Shown here piece after piece: positions 6,656 to 8,402 of a DNA stretch of 8,402 nt (positions are counted from its first letter, which is position 1; each line of letters begins with the position of its first letter). The DNA comes from Blautia sp. (GTDB taxonomy: Bacteria; Bacillota; Clostridia; Lachnospirales; Lachnospiraceae), in assembly GCA_017420455.1 (NCBI GenBank), contig JAFOJB010000548.1, positions 1-8,402 of the forward strand, written 5' to 3'. The notes below the pieces were generated by a model, which ran no database searches, was not told the DNA's origin, and saw only the letters and a list, made by a program, of their open reading frames with translations. A program made the translations under genes and the position numbers.

Positions 6656-7543
6656 ATGGGCTCCAACATCTATAAGAACAAAAGACCCCTGATATTTTTC
6701 CTTTTGCCGGCATTCCTGTTCATGATCATATATCTGTATTATCCGTTTTTCCGGAATATCCTGAACAGCTTTCAGAAGATCAGCATGCTGGGAACCTCCG
6801 CAAAAGGCTTTAATGAGCCCTGGTACCAGAATTATGTGGAGATGCTGACAGACAGGAATATGCAGACGGCGCTGAAAAATACGCTGATCATGATGCTGGT
6901 GACCATCGTTTTCCAGGTGGGGATCGCGATCCTTCTTGCGGTGCTGGTAGACAATATCCGCGTGGGACAGAGGTTTTTCCGGACGGTGTACTTCTTTCCC
7001 ATCGTGATCTCCGCCACGGCTCTGGGGCTTTTGTTCAATCTGATCTTTCTGTATAATAAAGGAATGCTGAATCAGCTTCTGGAGAGATTCGGAAGAGACA
7101 CCCTGATGGACTGGAAGGCCAAAAGCGTCGCCCTGGCTACCATGATGGTGCCGGTGGTGTGGCAGTATATCGGCTTCTATTTTGTGATACTGGTCACGGG
7201 GCTGAACAATATCCCGGAGGAGCTTTACGAATCGGCAGCCATCGATGGAGCTACCCGCGCGCAGCGGGTCCGGTTCATCACGCTTCCCCTGCTCCGGAAT
7301 GTGATCTGTACCTGTGTGGTGCTGGGAGTTACAGGGTCCCTGAAGGTCTTCGATCTTCCCTGGGTCATGTTCCCCAAAGGCATGCCCCAGAACAGTACCT
7401 GGCTTACAGGCACCTATATGTATTATCACACCATGGAGACCAAGAACGTGGATTATGGCAGCGCCATTGCCGTTGTCATCGTGGCTCTGGGAATCGTAAC
7501 CTCGAAGGTCGTGAACACCGTGTTCAGGGAAAAGGAATATTGA
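6656..7543 (+). CDS. CUT1 sugar ABC transporter permease, MalF/UgpA type
   Basis: A 295-residue inner permease subunit. It has a short basic N-terminus (NIYKNKRP), a first membrane segment at about 11-30, and five more hydrophobic segments spread through about 75-97, 107-134, 158-182, 214-230 and 268-285. The cytoplasmic EAA loop, which docks the ATPase, reads YESAAIDGA at 191-199 followed by LP at 210-211. It starts only 5 bases after the binding-protein stop and has no convincing ribosome binding site, so translation probably depends on ribosomes finishing the upstream gene. It pairs with the next gene as the usual heterodimer. Substrate is not readable from the sequence. Confidence 0.92.
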   Translation: MGSNIYKNKRPLIFFLLPAFLFMIIYLYYPFFRNILNSFQKISMLGTSAKGFNEPWYQNYVEMLTDRNMQTALKNTLIMMLVTIVFQVGIAILLAVLVDNIRVGQRFFRTVYFFPIVISATALGLLFNLIFLYNKGMLNQLLERFGRDTLMDWKAKSVALATMMVPVVWQYIGFYFVILVTGLNNIPEELYESAAIDGATRAQRVRFITLPLLRNVICTCVVLGVTGSLKVFDLPWVMFPKGMPQNSTWLTGTYMYYHTMETKNVDYGSAIAVVIVALGIVTSKVVNTVFREKEY

Positions 7544-7545
7544 GA

Positions 7546-7553
7546 GGGGGAGG
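7546..7553 (+). promoter_or_regulatory. Ribosome binding site of the second permease
   Basis: GGGGGAGG sits in the 13-base gap between the two permease genes, 3 bases before the ATG at 7557 (or 6 bases if the AGGGGG at 7545-7550 is used). This is the only good start for the frame, as the protein then begins with a basic tail and its first membrane segment. Confidence 0.75.
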
Positions 7554-7556
7554 AAA

Positions 7557-8402
7557 ATGAAAAGCAGAAAAAGGGCTTCGGCCGGAACGCTCCTCATCTA
7601 TCTGCTCCTGATCTTCTGGGCTCTGACCACGGTATATCCCATTTTCTGGGTCATCATGAACTCTTTCAAGGTCAAGGACAGGATCATGGTGGATTCCTTT
7701 GCCCTTCCCTCTGGCGAGCTGTTCACTACCGCCAATTACAAGATGGCGTACCAGAGACTGGGTATTTTTACGGCTTACCGCAACAGCCTCCTGATCTCCG
7801 GAAGTGTGGCCGTCATGGTAGTGCTGCTGGCAGGAATGGCGTCCTTTGCCCTGGTACGGTATACCTTCCGGCTGAAGGGACTGCTGATGAGCCTGGTGGT
7901 GGCAGGAATGATGTTTCCGGTGTTTTCCACCATCATTCCGGTTTACCAGATGCAGCACAGCTGGGGGATCACGGCGACGAATTCGCTGTTTCTGAACCTT
8001 CTGTGTGTCATCCTTCCGCAGATTGCCGGAAACCTTTCCTTTGCCATTGTGGTGCTTACCGGATACATCCGAAGCCTCCCTATAGAGCTGGAGGAAGCGG
8101 CCTATATGGAGGGAAGCACCGCCTTCCAGACGTTTTTCCGGGTGGTGGTGCCTCTGACAAAGCCTTCCTTTGCTACGGTGGCTATTTTCTCCTTCCTCTG
8201 GAGCTACAATGATCTGTTTACCCAGATGTTCTTTCTGAGAAACCAGAAATACTGGGCCATCACCAGGCTGATGCAGATGCTGACGTCCAGGGAAGGGACA
8301 AGCTACGGACTGATGACTGCGACGGTATCGCTGGTGGTCATTCCGGTGATCATTGTATATATTTTCCTGCAGAAATACATCATTAAGGGAATGACAGCCG
8401 GA
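7557..8402 (+). CDS. CUT1 sugar ABC transporter permease, MalG/UgpE type, 3' end cut by window
   Basis: The frame stays open from the ATG at 7557 to the window edge, giving 282 residues. It begins MKSRKRASAG, then a membrane segment at about 11-34 with TTVYPIFWVIMNSFK, the typical MalG-family opening. Further hydrophobic segments lie at about 77-100, 108-130, 143-170, 205-222 and 254-271. The EAA loop reads ELEEAAYMEG at 177-186 followed by VPL at 198-200. The visible end, YIIKGMTAG, matches the family's usual C-terminus of the G-M-T-x-G-A-V-K-G type, so only a few residues are missing. It forms the membrane channel with the preceding permease. No ATPase gene is visible; such CUT1 systems in Firmicutes commonly borrow a shared MsmX/MsmK ATPase. 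Confidence 0.9.
   Translation, partial: MKSRKRASAGTLLIYLLLIFWALTTVYPIFWVIMNSFKVKDRIMVDSFALPSGELFTTANYKMAYQRLGIFTAYRNSLLISGSVAVMVVLLAGMASFALVRYTFRLKGLLMSLVVAGMMFPVFSTIIPVYQMQHSWGITATNSLFLNLLCVILPQIAGNLSFAIVVLTGYIRSLPIELEEAAYMEGSTAFQTFFRVVVPLTKPSFATVAIFSFLWSYNDLFTQMFFLRNQKYWAITRLMQMLTSREGTSYGLMTATVSLVVIPVIIVYIFLQKYIIKGMTAG

Overview
The window is a single-strand operon segment, all genes on +, from what looks like a Gram-positive gut- or rumen-type Clostridia, most likely Lachnospiraceae. The signs are strong AAGGAG/GGAGG-type ribosome binding sites, a YesM-type sensor kinase beside a CUT1 sugar ABC transporter, no ATPase gene among the transporter genes seen, and G+C a little over half by eye. 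No stretch longer than about 90 bases lacks a gene.

Layout: (1) 1-1913, the 3' four-fifths of a GH94 glycoside phosphorylase whose closest remembered relative is Vibrio N,N'-diacetylchitobiose phosphorylase (ChbP). (2) 1910-3337, an alpha-D-phosphohexomutase that overlaps gene 1 by ATGA. (3) 3426-5255, a YesM/LytS-type membrane sensor histidine kinase. (4) 5161-5290, out of frame inside and just past the kinase 3' end, what may be the worn-down end of an AraC-type response regulator. (5) 5331-6650, an extracellular sugar-binding protein. (6) 6656-7543 and (7) 7557 to the window end, the two CUT1 permeases; the second is cut by the window edge a few codons before its expected end.

Proposed joint function (inference): the binding protein and two permeases import a beta-linked disaccharide, powered by an ATPase encoded elsewhere (MsmX/MsmK type). 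The GH94 enzyme splits it with inorganic phosphate into a sugar 1-phosphate and a free sugar, and the mutase converts the 1-phosphate to the 6-phosphate for central metabolism. If the GH94 enzyme really is a chitobiose phosphorylase, the products are GlcNAc-1-P and GlcNAc, and the pair parallels the phosphorylase/mutase pair of the Vibrio chitin-catabolic cluster. The saved ATP would favour this route in an anaerobe living on chitin fragments or on the chitobiose core of N-glycans.

The points that stand out are the phosphorylase/mutase coupling in a Gram-positive transporter operon, the sensor kinase without an intact response regulator partner, and a binding protein with an ordinary signal peptide but no lipobox. 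I saw no mobile element, CRISPR array, tRNA, rRNA or clearly new system.
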